Part shown: one piece after another, positions 26,720 to 35,031 of the stretch
How positions within the stretch are numbered: the first letter of the stretch is position 1
Layout: the number at the start of each line of letters is the position of its first letter
Notes under the pieces: model-generated
What the model was told of the DNA's origin: nothing
Seen by the model: only the letters and a program-made list of their open reading frames with translations
Databases searched by the model: none
DNA from: Oryzisolibacter propanilivorax
GTDB lineage: Bacteria; Pseudomonadota; Gammaproteobacteria; Burkholderiales; Burkholderiaceae_C
DNA length: 63,936 nt
NCBI RefSeq assembly: GCF_900103645.1
Contig: NZ_FNHP01000014.1
Location: 1-63,936, forward strand
Reading direction: 5' to 3'
Made by a program: the position numbers and the translations under genes

Positions 26720-27652
26720 TCAGCCCGCCGGCCCGCGCGACCAGAAGTCGCTTTGCGCGTAGTGGTGGCGCAGGTATTCGATCCACAGCCGCACACGCAA
26801 CGGCAGGTGCTTGCGCTGCGGGAAGATGACGTAGATGCCGTTGGGCGGCGCGGCGAACTCGCCCAGCACCTCGACCAGGCGGCCGGCGCTGATTTCGGTC
26901 TCGACCTCCCAGGTGCTGCGCCAGGCGATGCCCCAGCCGCCCAGGCACCAGTCGTGCAGTACCTGGCCGTCCGAGCAGTCCAGCGGCCCGCCCGGCTTGA
27001 AGTGCACCACCTCGGTGCCGCCCTCGGCGCGCGGCAGCAAAAAGGCCCAGCCGCGCGTCTGCGAGGCGTCGCTGGACAGGGTCAGGCAGTCGTGCTGCGT
27101 CAGCTCGTTGGGGTGCTGCGGCGTACCGCGCCGGCGCAGGTATTCGGGCGTGGCCACGCACAGGCGGCGGTTGTCGGCCATGCGCACGCTGACCAGCGAC
27201 GAGTCCGGCAGGTCGCCCACGCGCACCGCGCAGTCGTAACCTTCGCCGGCCAGGTCCACCACGCGGTCGGACAGGTTCAGCGAGATCGTCACCTCCGGGT
27301 GCAGGTCGCGAAAGCGTGGCACCAGCGGCGCCACATGGCGACGGCCAAAGCCCGCCGGCGCGGTGATGCGCAGGTGCCCGGTGGCCTTGACGCCGCCGGC
27401 CGAGACACTGGCCTCGGCATTCGCCACGTCGGCCAGCAGGCGCTGGCAATCCTCCAGGAAGGCGCTGCCCTCGTGCGTCAGGGTGATGCGCCGCGTGGTG
27501 CGCATCAGCAGCTTGACGCCCAGGTGCTCCTCCAGCGCGTCCAGCCGCCGGCCCATGATGGCCGGCGCCACGCCCTCGGCACGCGCCGCCGCCGTCAGGC
27601 TGCCGCGCGTGGCCACGGAGACGAAGGACTCGAAGGCTTTGAGTTTGTCCAT
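26720..27652 (-). CDS. LysR-family transcriptional regulator
   Basis: A 310-residue LTTR. The N-terminal winged HTH is MDKLKAFESFVSVATRGSLTAAARAEG through ALEEHLGVKLLMRTTRRITLT; the effector domain (GHLRITAPAGFGRRHVAPLVPRF, VRVGDLPDSSLVSVRM, FKPGGPLDCSDGQ) is of the DmlR/YhjC type. ATG 27652 begins the HTH; upstream frame is intergenic. It is divergent from malate synthase G across 299 bases, so glcB is the obvious candidate target, though not proven. Confidence 0.93.
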   Translation of the reverse strand: MDKLKAFESFVSVATRGSLTAAARAEGVAPAIMGRRLDALEEHLGVKLLMRTTRRITLTHEGSAFLEDCQRLLADVANAEASVSAGGVKATGHLRITAPAGFGRRHVAPLVPRFRDLHPEVTISLNLSDRVVDLAGEGYDCAVRVGDLPDSSLVSVRMADNRRLCVATPEYLRRRGTPQHPNELTQHDCLTLSSDASQTRGWAFLLPRAEGGTEVVHFKPGGPLDCSDGQVLHDWCLGGWGIAWRSTWEVETEISAGRLVEVLGEFAAPPNGIYVIFPQRKHLPLRVRLWIEYLRHHYAQSDFWSRGPAG

Positions 27653-27843
27653 GGTGCGACGCAGCGGCTGGGGTGTGGGAGTGGGAAGGCGGATGTCCGC
27701 GCCGGGCAATGACATACAGCTATGAATTTTGTAACTTTCCAATGGCTATTGCACGTCCAGCGGCGTAGCCTTGCCGCGGAGTGTGGGGGATTTTTGCAAA
27801 AAAGTCATTATTTAAGAGATATATCGCTTCTTTATAAGCTTCT

Positions 27844-27871
27844 TGATTTGGAATAAAGTCTTGTATAAGAC
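27844..27871 (+). promoter_or_regulatory. Candidate glcB promoter with palindrome
   Basis: In an unusually A/T-rich patch, TTGATT at 27844 and TATAAG at 27864 could serve as -35/-10, with a short 15-base spacer. The palindrome GTCTT-GTAT-AAGAC at 27858-27871 overlaps the -10 and could be an operator for the divergent LysR protein or another regulator. Confidence 0.4.
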
Positions 27872-27951
27872 TGGGCCACAGACGCTTCCAGTCCGACTCC
27901 GAGCCTGAACAACGACCTTCCCTGACAACTTCTGACAAGGTATTGACCACC

Positions 27952-30156
27952 ATGACTGCACGCACCCAAGTCCATGGCCTGCAAGTGGCCAACGAACTGC
28001 ACCAGTTCATCAACAGCGAAGTCCTGCCCGGCACGGGCGTGGCGCCCGAAGCCTTCTGGAAGGGCTTCGACGCCGTGGTGGCGGACCTGGCCCCGAAGAA
28101 CGCTGCGCTGCTGGCCGAGCGCGACCGCCTGCAAAAGGAACTGGACACCTGGCACAAGGCCAACCCCGGCCCGATCCAGGACATGGCCGGCTACCGCAAC
28201 TTCCTGACGCAGATCGGCTACTTGGTCGAGCCGCCCAAGAGCGCGCAGGCGACCACTGCCAACGTCGACGCGGAACTGGCCAGCCAGGCCGGCCCGCAGC
28301 TGGTGGTGCCGATCCTGAACGCGCGCTACGCGTTGAACGCCGCCAATGCGCGCTGGGGCTCGCTGTACGACGCGCTGTACGGCACCGACGTGATCGACGA
28401 GGCGGACGGCGCCGAGAAGGGCCGCGGCTACAACCCCAAGCGCGGCGAGAAGGTGATCGCCTTTGCACGCGACTTCCTGGACCAGGCCGCGCCGCTGGCG
28501 CAGGGCTCGCACCAGGACGCCGCCGGCTACACCGTCGAGGCTGGCAAGCTGGTCGTCAAGCGCAAGGACGGCAGCACCACGGGCCTGAAAGACGCCGCGC
28601 AGTTCGTCGGCTACCAGGGCGAGGCTGCCAGCCCGTCGTCCGTGCTGCTGGTGAACAACGGCCTGCACATCGACATCCGCATCGACCGCTCCACCGCCAT
28701 CGGCCAGCTTGATGCCGCCGGCGTGTCCGACGTGGTGGTGGAAGCCGCGCTGTCCACCATCCTGGACCTGGAAGACTCCATCGCCGCCGTGGACGCCGAG
28801 GACAAGACCCTGGGCTACCGCAACTGGCTGGGCATCCTCAAGGGCACGCTGACCGAAACGTTCAGCAAGGGCGGCCAGCAGATGACGCGCGGCCTGAACC
28901 CGGACCGCGAGTACACCGGCGCCGACGGTCAGCCGTTCAAGCTGCACGGCCGCTCGCTGATGTTCCTGCGCAACGTCGGCCACCTGATGACCAACCCGGC
29001 CATCCTGTGGGGCGCTGAAGGGCGCGAAATCCCCGAGGGCATCATGGACGCCATGGTCACCACGGCGATCGCCATCCACGACCTGAAGGGCCACGGTGCC
29101 AACGGCCTGCGCAACTCGCGCACCGGCAGCGTCTACATCGTCAAGCCCAAGATGCACGGCCCGGCCGAGGTGGCGTTCGCCAACGAGCTGTTCGCCCGCG
29201 TCGAGCAGGTGCTGGGCCTGCCCGAGAACACCGTCAAGCTGGGCATCATGGACGAGGAGCGCCGCACCAGCGTCAACCTGAAGGCCTGCATCGCCGCCGC
29301 CCCGGCGCGCGTGGCGTTCATCAATACCGGCTTCCTGGACCGCACCGGCGACGAGATGCACACCGGCATGTACGCCGGCCCGATGATCCGCAAGGGCGAC
29401 ATGAAGACCAGCGCCTGGATCCAGGCCTACGAGAAGAACAACGTGCTGGTCGGCCTGTCCTGCGGCCTGCGCGGCCGCGCGCAGATCGGCAAGGGCATGT
29501 GGGCCATGCCGGACCTGATGAAGGCCATGCTGGAGCAGAAGATCGCGCACCCCAAGGCCGGCGCCAACACCGCCTGGGTACCCAGCCCCACCGGTGCCAC
29601 GCTGCACGCGATGCACTACCACCAGGTGAAGGTGGCCGACATCCAGGCCGAGCTGGAGAAGACCAGCGCCGACGCCGAGCGCGACAACCTGCTCACCGGC
29701 CTGCTTACCGTGCCCGTCAGCGCCAACCCGAGCTGGTCGGACGCGGAAAAGCAGCAGGAGCTGGACAACAACATCCAGGGCATCCTGGGCTACGTGGTGC
29801 GCTGGATCGACCAGGGTGTGGGCTGCTCCAAGGTGCCCGACATCAACGACGTCGGCCTGATGGAAGACCGCGCCACGCTGCGGATTTCCAGCCAGCATGT
29901 GGCCAACTGGCTGCTGCACGGCATCGTCACCGAGAGCCAGGTGCGCGAGAGCTTCGAGCGCATGGCCGCGAAGGTGGACGAGCAGAACGCCGGTGACCCG
30001 CTGTACCAGAAGATGAGCGGCCGCTTCGCCGAGTCCGCCGCCTATCAGGCCGCGTGCGACCTGGTCTTCAAGGGCATCGAGCAGCCCAGCGGCTACACCG
30101 AACCGCTGCTGCACGCCTGGCGCTTGAAAGTAAAGTCGGGCGAGGCCCAGCGCTGA
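27952..30156 (+). CDS. glcB: Malate synthase G
   Basis: A 734-residue cytoplasmic enzyme that condenses glyoxylate and acetyl-CoA to malate in the glyoxylate shunt and glycolate use. The size and sequence are isoform [54 protein letters not shown] with the catalytic metal Glu/Asp, [34 protein letters not shown], and [26 protein letters not shown] at 27952 is favoured over an in-frame TTG at 27943. Followed by a repeat/terminator. Confidence 0.98.
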   Translation: MTARTQVHGLQVANELHQFINSEVLPGTGVAPEAFWKGFDAVVADLAPKNAALLAERDRLQKELDTWHKANPGPIQDMAGYRNFLTQIGYLVEPPKSAQATTANVDAELASQAGPQLVVPILNARYALNAANARWGSLYDALYGTDVIDEADGAEKGRGYNPKRGEKVIAFARDFLDQAAPLAQGSHQDAAGYTVEAGKLVVKRKDGSTTGLKDAAQFVGYQGEAASPSSVLLVNNGLHIDIRIDRSTAIGQLDAAGVSDVVVEAALSTILDLEDSIAAVDAEDKTLGYRNWLGILKGTLTETFSKGGQQMTRGLNPDREYTGADGQPFKLHGRSLMFLRNVGHLMTNPAILWGAEGREIPEGIMDAMVTTAIAIHDLKGHGANGLRNSRTGSVYIVKPKMHGPAEVAFANELFARVEQVLGLPENTVKLGIMDEERRTSVNLKACIAAAPARVAFINTGFLDRTGDEMHTGMYAGPMIRKGDMKTSAWIQAYEKNNVLVGLSCGLRGRAQIGKGMWAMPDLMKAMLEQKIAHPKAGANTAWVPSPTGATLHAMHYHQVKVADIQAELEKTSADAERDNLLTGLLTVPVSANPSWSDAEKQQELDNNIQGILGYVVRWIDQGVGCSKVPDINDVGLMEDRATLRISSQHVANWLLHGIVTESQVRESFERMAAKVDEQNAGDPLYQKMSGRFAESAAYQAACDLVFKGIEQPSGYTEPLLHAWRLKVKSGEAQR

Positions 30157-30164
30157 GCCGGATT

Positions 30165-30220
30165 TGCTACTGAAAAAATAGCTTTCAGCCCTTGATTTAT
30201 CAGGGCTGGCAGCATTTTTT
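30165..30220 (+). repeat. Dispersed A/T-rich element, full-length copy after glcB
   Basis: GCTACTGAAAAAATAGCT, then a CAGCCCT/AGGGCTG hairpin and GGCAGCATTTTTT. This is one of the best-preserved copies. Confidence 0.85.
30186..30220 (+). terminator. Intrinsic terminator of glcB within the repeat
   Basis: The seven-pair hairpin CAGCCCT (30186-30192) / AGGGCTG (30202-30208) is followed by TTTTTT at 30215-30220. A second perfect 9-pair hairpin (AACGGCACC/GGTGCCGTT, 30228-30249) follows without a T-tract. Confidence 0.75.
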
Positions 30221-30276
30221 ACCTGAGAACGGCACCCGCAGGTGCCGTTGCCTTTGGCACCCTACACTTGTGCCCC

Positions 30277-30525
30277 ATGTCCTGCACCGACGCCCCCTGC
30301 CACTGCCCGCTGTGCGGCCAGGCCAACGGCTGCGCCATCGCCGCTGGCGCGCCGGCGCAGGACTGCTGGTGCATGACCACACCCGTCGCCCGCACGGCGC
30401 TGGCACGGCTGCCGCAGGACCAGCGCGGCCAGCGCTGCCTCTGCCCGCACTGCGCCAGCGGCGCCCCGGCAGTGCCGGCCGAGTCGCCGCACCCCGGCGC
30501 AACGCCTGTCATTTCCCAACCCTGA
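30277..30525 (+). CDS. Cysteine-rich CWC family protein
   Basis: An 82-residue protein with Cys-rich CWC-like spacing: CPLCGQANGCAIA, DCWCM, then RCLCPHCAS, probably binding zinc or an iron centre. Family members are short and of unknown function. ATG 30277 is the only convincing start, with no obvious ribosome site. It is 16 bases upstream of the tautomerase gene and may share its transcript. Confidence 0.75.
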   Translation: MSCTDAPCHCPLCGQANGCAIAAGAPAQDCWCMTTPVARTALARLPQDQRGQRCLCPHCASGAPAVPAESPHPGATPVISQP

Positions 30526-30541
30526 CCTCCAGGAGACTTCC

Positions 30542-30730
30542 ATGCCCACCTACCACGTTGAAATGTTCGAAGGCCGCACCGTCGAGCAAAAGCGCCGCCT
30601 GGCCGAAGAGATCACCCGCGTCAGCGTCGAGGTGCTGGGCGGCTCGCCCGAGGCCGTGGAAGTGCTGATCACCGACGTCAAGCGTGAGAACTGGGCCACC
30701 GGCGGCAAGCTCTGGTGCGACCAGAAATAA
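30542..30730 (+). CDS. 4-oxalocrotonate tautomerase family protein
   Basis: A 62-residue tautomerase, the normal monomer length. Met-Pro start: Pro1 after Met removal is the catalytic base. A good ribosome site (CCAGGAGAC) precedes ATG. The body PTYHVEMFEGRTVEQKRRLAEEITRVSVEVLGGSPEAVEVLITDVKRENWATGGK matches small 4-OT paralogues found in many proteobacteria without catechol genes nearby, so the physiological substrate is unknown. Confidence 0.92.
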   Translation: MPTYHVEMFEGRTVEQKRRLAEEITRVSVEVLGGSPEAVEVLITDVKRENWATGGKLWCDQK

Positions 30731-30774
30731 GCCGGCTTCCATTCCTCGCGTAGCCCCGACCACAAGGACGCACC

Positions 30775-31551
30775 ATGTGCCAGCTGCTGGGCATGAACGC
30801 CAACACGCCCACCGATGTGACGTTCAGCTTCACCGGCTTCGCCCAGCGCGCCGGGCGCACGGCCGACCACACCGATGGTTGGGGCATCGCCTTTTTCGAG
30901 GGCAAGGGTGTGCGCCACTTCGTGGACCACGCCCGCGCGCTGGACTCGCCCGTGGCCGAGCTGATCCGGCGCTATCCGATCAAGAGCTGCAACGTCATCT
31001 CGCACATCCGCAAGGCCACGCAGGGTGCCGTGCAGCTGGCCAACTGCCATCCCTTCATCCGCGAGCTGTGGGGCGCCTACTGGGTCTTCGCGCACAACGG
31101 CGACCTGAAGGACTTCCGCCCGCGCCTGCACGCGCACTTCCACCCGGTGGGCGGCACCGACAGCGAACACGCCTTTTGCTGGATGCTGCAGGAGCTGTCC
31201 AAAGCGCACGCCGCCATGCCGCCGGTGGCCGAACTGACACTGACCCTGCGCGACTTGGCCGCGCGCATCGCGCCGCACGGCACCTTCAACTTCCTGCTGT
31301 CCAACGGCGAGGCACTGTGGGCGCACGCCAGCACGCACCTGCACTACATCGAGCGCTGCCACCCGTTCGCCGTCGCCCAGCTGTCGGACGAGGATCTGCA
31401 GGTGGACTTCGAGCCGCTGACCACGCCGGACGACCGCGTGGCCGTCATCGCCACCGCGCCGCTCACGAACAACGAGCACTGGACAGCCTTCGCACCCGGC
31501 GAACTGGCGGTGTTCGTGCAGGGCCGTCGGCTGCGCGCCGCACAGGGCTGA
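30775..31551 (+). CDS. yafJ: Class II glutamine amidotransferase (YafJ family)
   Basis: A 258-residue Ntn-type amidotransferase. Cys2 directly after Met is the nucleophile (MCQLLGMNA). Supporting motifs are HTDGWGIAFFEGKG, SHIRKATQGAVQLANCHPF, WVFAHNGDLKDFRP and GGTDSEHAFCWML. It would release ammonia from glutamine for an unknown acceptor; YafJ-like proteins have been linked to ergothioneine-type EgtC chemistry, but no egt genes are near. Probably in one transcript with the tautomerase (44-base gap). Confidence 0.92.
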   Translation: MCQLLGMNANTPTDVTFSFTGFAQRAGRTADHTDGWGIAFFEGKGVRHFVDHARALDSPVAELIRRYPIKSCNVISHIRKATQGAVQLANCHPFIRELWGAYWVFAHNGDLKDFRPRLHAHFHPVGGTDSEHAFCWMLQELSKAHAAMPPVAELTLTLRDLAARIAPHGTFNFLLSNGEALWAHASTHLHYIERCHPFAVAQLSDEDLQVDFEPLTTPDDRVAVIATAPLTNNEHWTAFAPGELAVFVQGRRLRAAQG

Positions 31552-31572
31552 GGCCCACTACGGCAGACATGC

Positions 31573-31603
31573 AAAAAGCGCCGTCCCTGGCGGGAGCGGC
31601 GCC
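31573..31603 (-). terminator. Intrinsic terminator of the DUF4142 gene
   Basis: On the minus strand GCGCCG and CGGCGC arms are followed by TTTTT. It lies between two convergent genes. Confidence 0.75.
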
Positions 31604-31634
31604 TGTAGCGGGCTGGTGAGCCAGCCCGGCCGGC

Positions 31635-32390
31635 TTACTTCTTGCGGTTGTCCTTCATGTCGTTGTGCAGCGGCGCGTCGCGTGTGGCGTGCTTGTCAGC
31701 GCCGTTCATGCTGCGATCCAGTTCCTCGGCCAGCTTCAGGTGCTCGCGCAGCGTGGGCAGCGTCTTGTCGGCGAAGGCCTTGACGTCCGGGTCATGCGCC
31801 TTGGACGAGGCCTTCTCGAACAGTTCGATGGTTTCCTTGTGCGCCTTCGGGCCCAGGGCGTCGATATAGCTCTTGTCGAACTTGGCGCCGTCATGCGTGC
31901 CCAGCAGCTTGAGCTTGCCCTTCTGTACCAGCGACGGGCCGTCGGGCAGCTTGTGGTTCTTGGCGGCCGCCAGGCTGGCCAGCTGCTGCGACGCGGCGGT
32001 GTGGTCGTCGACCATGCGCTTGGCAAAGCCCTTCACGGCGTCGCTCTGGCCTTTCTTCAGCGCCAGCTGTGCGGCCTCGACCTCGTAGTGGCCAGCGTGG
32101 GCGGCATCGTCCATGAAGGCGGCATCGGCATGTGCCGGCTTGCTGTCGCTCGGCTTGGGTGCGGCCTGGCTGGGCGATGCCGCAGGAGCGGTGCCAGGGG
32201 TGCTGTTGCCGTTCTTGGCGGGCGGTGTATCGGCGTTGCTGCTGCCGCGCGTGGCGGGGGGCGTATCGGGCGAGGTAATGGCCGAGGTGGGCGGTGCCAC
32301 GCTCGGCGGCGAGCCCTGGGCCCAGGCCGCCAGCCCCAGGCTGGCGCCGGCGATCACTGCGGCAGTGGTGCGAAGACGTGGGAAAAGCAT
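31635..32390 (-). CDS. DUF4142 periplasmic protein
   Basis: A 251-residue exported protein. Signal peptide 1-25 (VIAGASLGLAAWAQG), then a 70-residue Pro/Thr/Ser-rich spacer, then a helical DUF4142 domain (ADAAFMDDAAHAGHYEVEAAQLALKKGQSDAVKGFAKRMVDDHT through HLKLAEEL), a ferritin-like four-helix fold. Function unknown; family members are often stress-induced. A good GGAGG ribosome site lies 7 bases before ATG 32390. It is divergent from lemA. Confidence 0.87.
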   Translation of the reverse strand: MLFPRLRTTAAVIAGASLGLAAWAQGSPPSVAPPTSAITSPDTPPATRGSSNADTPPAKNGNSTPGTAPAASPSQAAPKPSDSKPAHADAAFMDDAAHAGHYEVEAAQLALKKGQSDAVKGFAKRMVDDHTAASQQLASLAAAKNHKLPDGPSLVQKGKLKLLGTHDGAKFDKSYIDALGPKAHKETIELFEKASSKAHDPDVKAFADKTLPTLREHLKLAEELDRSMNGADKHATRDAPLHNDMKDNRKK

Positions 32391-32701
32391 GGGGCGGACC
32401 TCCGGTTCGGTGCGGGAAAGGAAAGAAATTGCCTGGGGCCGCCGTGGGTGCGGCCGCCAGACACCTGTCGTGCCTGCATGTTGGAGCGTCTGGCGCCTGC
32501 CGGCTGTAGGAACGGCCCGCCTGCCCCTGTGCAGCCAGCACCCGTCGCACGCACCATTCCCCGACGCACGCGCGGTTGGCGCACCAGCACATGCGCAGCC
32601 GGCCGACATACCACGCAGCACAGGCGCGGCACATACTGCGCGGGTGCGCCGCTGACCGCGGCCGGTCCATCCGCTTTTTTCCACACCCCACCTTCCACGC
32701 C
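32391..32701 (+). other. Divergent intergenic region (311 bases)
   Basis: Spacer between the DUF4142 gene and lemA. It is GC-rich with a GGCCGC/GCGGCC inverted repeat near 32434-32460 and a T6 run just before lemA. I see no convincing promoter, ORF or RNA gene. Confidence 0.5.
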
Positions 32702-33307
32702 ATGCAACGCCTCATTGCCACCCTCGCCATCGCCGCCGCGCTCACCGGGTGCGGCTACAACGACTTTCAGCGCCTGGACGAGCAGACCAAGTCGGCCTGG
32801 AGCGAGGTGCTGAACCAGTACCAGCGCCGCGCCGACCTGGTCCCCAACATCGTCGCCACGGTCAAGGGCGAGGCGCAGTTCGAGCAGGACACGCTGACCA
32901 AGGTGATCGAGGCGCGCGCCAAGGCCACCTCGATCCAGGCCACGCCCGAGCTCATCAACAACCCCGAGGCATTCAACAAGTTCCAGCAGGCGCAGGGCGA
33001 GCTCTCTAGCGCCCTGAGCCGCCTGATGGTGGTGGCCGAGCGCTACCCGCAGCTGCAGGCCAACCAGGGCTTTCGCGACCTGCGCGTGACGCTGGAGGGC
33101 ACGGAAAACCGCATCACCGTGGCGCGCAACCAGTACATTCAGACCGTGCAGGAATACAACGTGCTGGCGCGCAGCTTCCCGACCAACCTGACGGCCAAGG
33201 TCTTCAGCTACGAGCCCAAGCCCACCTTCACGGTGCAGAACGAGGCGCAGATCAGCGTGCCGCCACAGGTCGACTTCTCGCGCCCGGCGCCCGCCGCCAA
33301 GCCCTGA
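32702..33307 (+). CDS. lemA: LemA family lipoprotein
   Basis: A 201-residue protein whose signal peptide ends in a lipobox LTGCG, making Cys17 the lipidated residue. The LemA helical bundle follows: QRLDEQTKSAWSEVLNQYQRRADLVPNIVATVKG, ARAKATSIQ, ALSRLMVVAERYPQLQANQGFRDL, EGTENRITVARNQYI. The role is unclear but it is nearly always beside TPM-domain genes, as here (19 bases to the next gene). The three genes form a lemA-TPM-TPM operon. Confidence 0.95.
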   Translation: MQRLIATLAIAAALTGCGYNDFQRLDEQTKSAWSEVLNQYQRRADLVPNIVATVKGEAQFEQDTLTKVIEARAKATSIQATPELINNPEAFNKFQQAQGELSSALSRLMVVAERYPQLQANQGFRDLRVTLEGTENRITVARNQYIQTVQEYNVLARSFPTNLTAKVFSYEPKPTFTVQNEAQISVPPQVDFSRPAPAAKP

Positions 33308-33320
33308 CCGGTTTTTAAGA

Positions 33321-33378
33321 GAAAAATGCCTCTGGCCCTTGCAATGCGCTGGCTTGTAGCTATTTTTTTGATAGCTTC
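33321..33378 (-). repeat. Dispersed A/T-rich element forming the start of a TPM gene
   Basis: Read on the minus strand it has GCTATCAAAAAAATAGCT, a degenerate hairpin, then CAGAGGCATTTTTC, the full plan of the element. The plus strand contains the ATG, signal-peptide core and ribosome site region of the TPM gene. Confidence 0.8.
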
Positions 33379-34234
33379 CAGCCTGCTGGCGCAGGCCCAG
33401 CCGCTGCGCGCCGTGCCGGCCCTGACGGCACGCGTCATCGACGAGACCGCTACCCTCCAGCCCGCCGAGCGCGAGCAGCTGCAGGCGCAGCTGGCCGAGA
33501 TCGAGCGCACGCACGGCTCGCAGGTGGTGGTGCTGATGGTGCCGACCACCGCGCCCGAGGACATCGCCGCCTTTGCGCACCGCGTCGCCAGCAGCTGGAA
33601 GATCGGCAGGAAAGAGGTGGGCGACGGCCTGCTGCTGGTAGTGGCCAAGAACGACCGGCGCATGCGCATCGAGGTGGCCCGCGCGCTGGAGGGGGCGATT
33701 CCCGACATCGCCGCCGCACGCATCATCGACAGCGTCATGGCGCCGCGCTTCCGCCAGGGCGACTACGCCGGCGGCCTGCAGGCGGCCATCACGCAGATCG
33801 GCGCGCGCATCGCCGGCGAGAACCTGCCGCTGCCGGGCGCGCCGGGCAGTAGTGGCCAAGGCGGCAAAGCGCAGGCCGGCGCCGACTGGCAGGACATGGC
33901 CATCTTCCTGTTCTTCGCCGTGATGGTGCTGGGGCCTGTGCTGCGCACCATGCTCGGGCGCGGTCTGGGCGGGCTGGTGCTGGGCGCGGGAGCGGGCGCG
34001 CTGGCCTTCTGGTTCACCGCCAGCGTACTGCTGGCCGGCGGCGCGGGCGTGTTGGCGCTGCTCTACAGCTGGCTGTTTGGCGGGCGCGGTCGCGTGCCCA
34101 TCGTCTGGGGCAGCGGAGGAGGCGGCTTCGGCAGCGGGGGTTTCGGCGGGGGCGGCGGCTTCGGCGGCGGGGGCGGCTTCGGCTCGGGCGGGGGCGGCAG
34201 CTTCGGCGGCGGCGGCGCCTCGGGCGGCTGGTAG
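33326..34234 (+). CDS. YgcG-like TPM-domain membrane protein
   Basis: A 302-residue protein. Signal peptide 1-25 (AMRWLVAIFLIASSLLAQAQ), a periplasmic TPM domain (RVIDETATLQPAEREQLQAQLAEIERTHGSQVVVLMVPTT, DGLLLVVAKNDRRMRIEVARALEGAIPD), two membrane segments near 190-250, and a Gly-rich tail of GGGFG-type repeats. The start could be ATG 33326 or ATG 33344. The codons of the signal peptide lie entirely inside a dispersed-element copy. Probably acts with LemA at the envelope; the molecular role is unknown. Confidence 0.92.
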   Translation: MPLALAMRWLVAIFLIASSLLAQAQPLRAVPALTARVIDETATLQPAEREQLQAQLAEIERTHGSQVVVLMVPTTAPEDIAAFAHRVASSWKIGRKEVGDGLLLVVAKNDRRMRIEVARALEGAIPDIAAARIIDSVMAPRFRQGDYAGGLQAAITQIGARIAGENLPLPGAPGSSGQGGKAQAGADWQDMAIFLFFAVMVLGPVLRTMLGRGLGGLVLGAGAGALAFWFTASVLLAGGAGVLALLYSWLFGGRGRVPIVWGSGGGGFGSGGFGGGGGFGGGGGFGSGGGGSFGGGGASGGW

Positions 34235-34260
34235 GCCGCAGGACACACGACGACAGGGCC

Positions 34261-34839
34261 ATGGATTCTTCTGCACCTTCTTCCTCTGCCACGCGCCTGC
34301 CCGCGCGCGGGCTGCTGGCGCGGCTGGGCCGGCTGGCGCGCCACCGCTGGGCCGACGCGCGCTTGGGCGCCGCCCTGCCGCCGGACCTGCTCGAGCGCCT
34401 GGGCGCGCGCGTGGCGGCCAGCGAGCGGCGCCACGGCGGGCAGGTCCGCATCTGCATCGAGGGCGGGCTGCCGCTGTCGTACATCTGGCGCGCTGCCATC
34501 GTGCGCGAGCGCGCCATCGCCCAGTTCGGCAAGCTGCGCGTGTGGGACACCGAGCACAACAACGGCGTGCTGGTCTATCTGCTGCTGGCCGAGCGCGCCA
34601 TCGAGATCGTCGCCGACCGCGCCCTGGCACGCGCCGTGCCCCCCGAGACCTGGGCCACTCTGGCCGGGCACATGGCCGAGGCGTTTCGCGCCGGGCGCTT
34701 CGAGGACGGGCTGACGCAGGCGCTCAGCGAGGTCTCGGCGCTGCTGGTGGCGCACTTTCCGTTGGAAGGCGACGCGGTCGGGCAGCCCAACGAACTGCCG
34801 GATGCGCCGGTGCTGGGACGCGGCTGGGGACTGCGCTGA
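34261..34839 (+). CDS. Soluble TPM-domain protein
   Basis: A 192-residue protein with a second, degenerate TPM domain (AASERRHGGQVRICIEGGLPL, LRVWDTEHNNGVLVYLLLAERAIEIVADRALARAV, WATLAGHMAEAFRAGRFEDGL). Unlike the previous gene it lacks a signal peptide or hydrophobic segment and has a basic N-terminus, so it may stay in the cytoplasm facing the inner membrane. It follows the YgcG-like gene by 26 bases and completes the lemA operon. Confidence 0.88.
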   Translation: MDSSAPSSSATRLPARGLLARLGRLARHRWADARLGAALPPDLLERLGARVAASERRHGGQVRICIEGGLPLSYIWRAAIVRERAIAQFGKLRVWDTEHNNGVLVYLLLAERAIEIVADRALARAVPPETWATLAGHMAEAFRAGRFEDGLTQALSEVSALLVAHFPLEGDAVGQPNELPDAPVLGRGWGLR

Positions 34840-34912
34840 CGCCCTGAGGACACAAGCCGGCGGCGGAGTCAGGTGGGCGCATGACGGTGGTGCATGGCGC
34901 GCCCATCTGGGT

Positions 34913-34944
34913 CTCTCGCCCCCGCCAGGGGGAGAGGGAGCAAT
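34913..34944 (+). repeat. GGGAGAGGGAGCAAT-type hairpin repeat, copy 1
   Basis: CTCTCGCCCCC-gcca-GGGGGGAGAG hairpin followed by GGAGCAAT. Similar sequence recurs at 39204-39231, and a related GAGGGAGCC hairpin at 39258-39289. Confidence 0.5.
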
Positions 34945-35031
34945 GCAAGGCCGATCCCTTTGCCAGCCGCCGTGGCGCATGGCCCGCTTCGCTGGCAACC
35001 AGAGAGAGATAGAAAAAAGCCGGACCGCTCG

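Noticed and set aside
27832-30114. 760-codon frame antisense to malate synthase
   Set aside because: Shadow frame rich in His/Val/Gly/Ala; malate synthase G is unmistakable on the other strand.
34140-34232. GGC/GGGGGC-rich repeats at the end of the YgcG-like gene as a minisatellite
   Set aside because: They encode the Gly-rich tail (GGGFG units) that is normal for TPM/YgcG proteins, so not an independent repeat.
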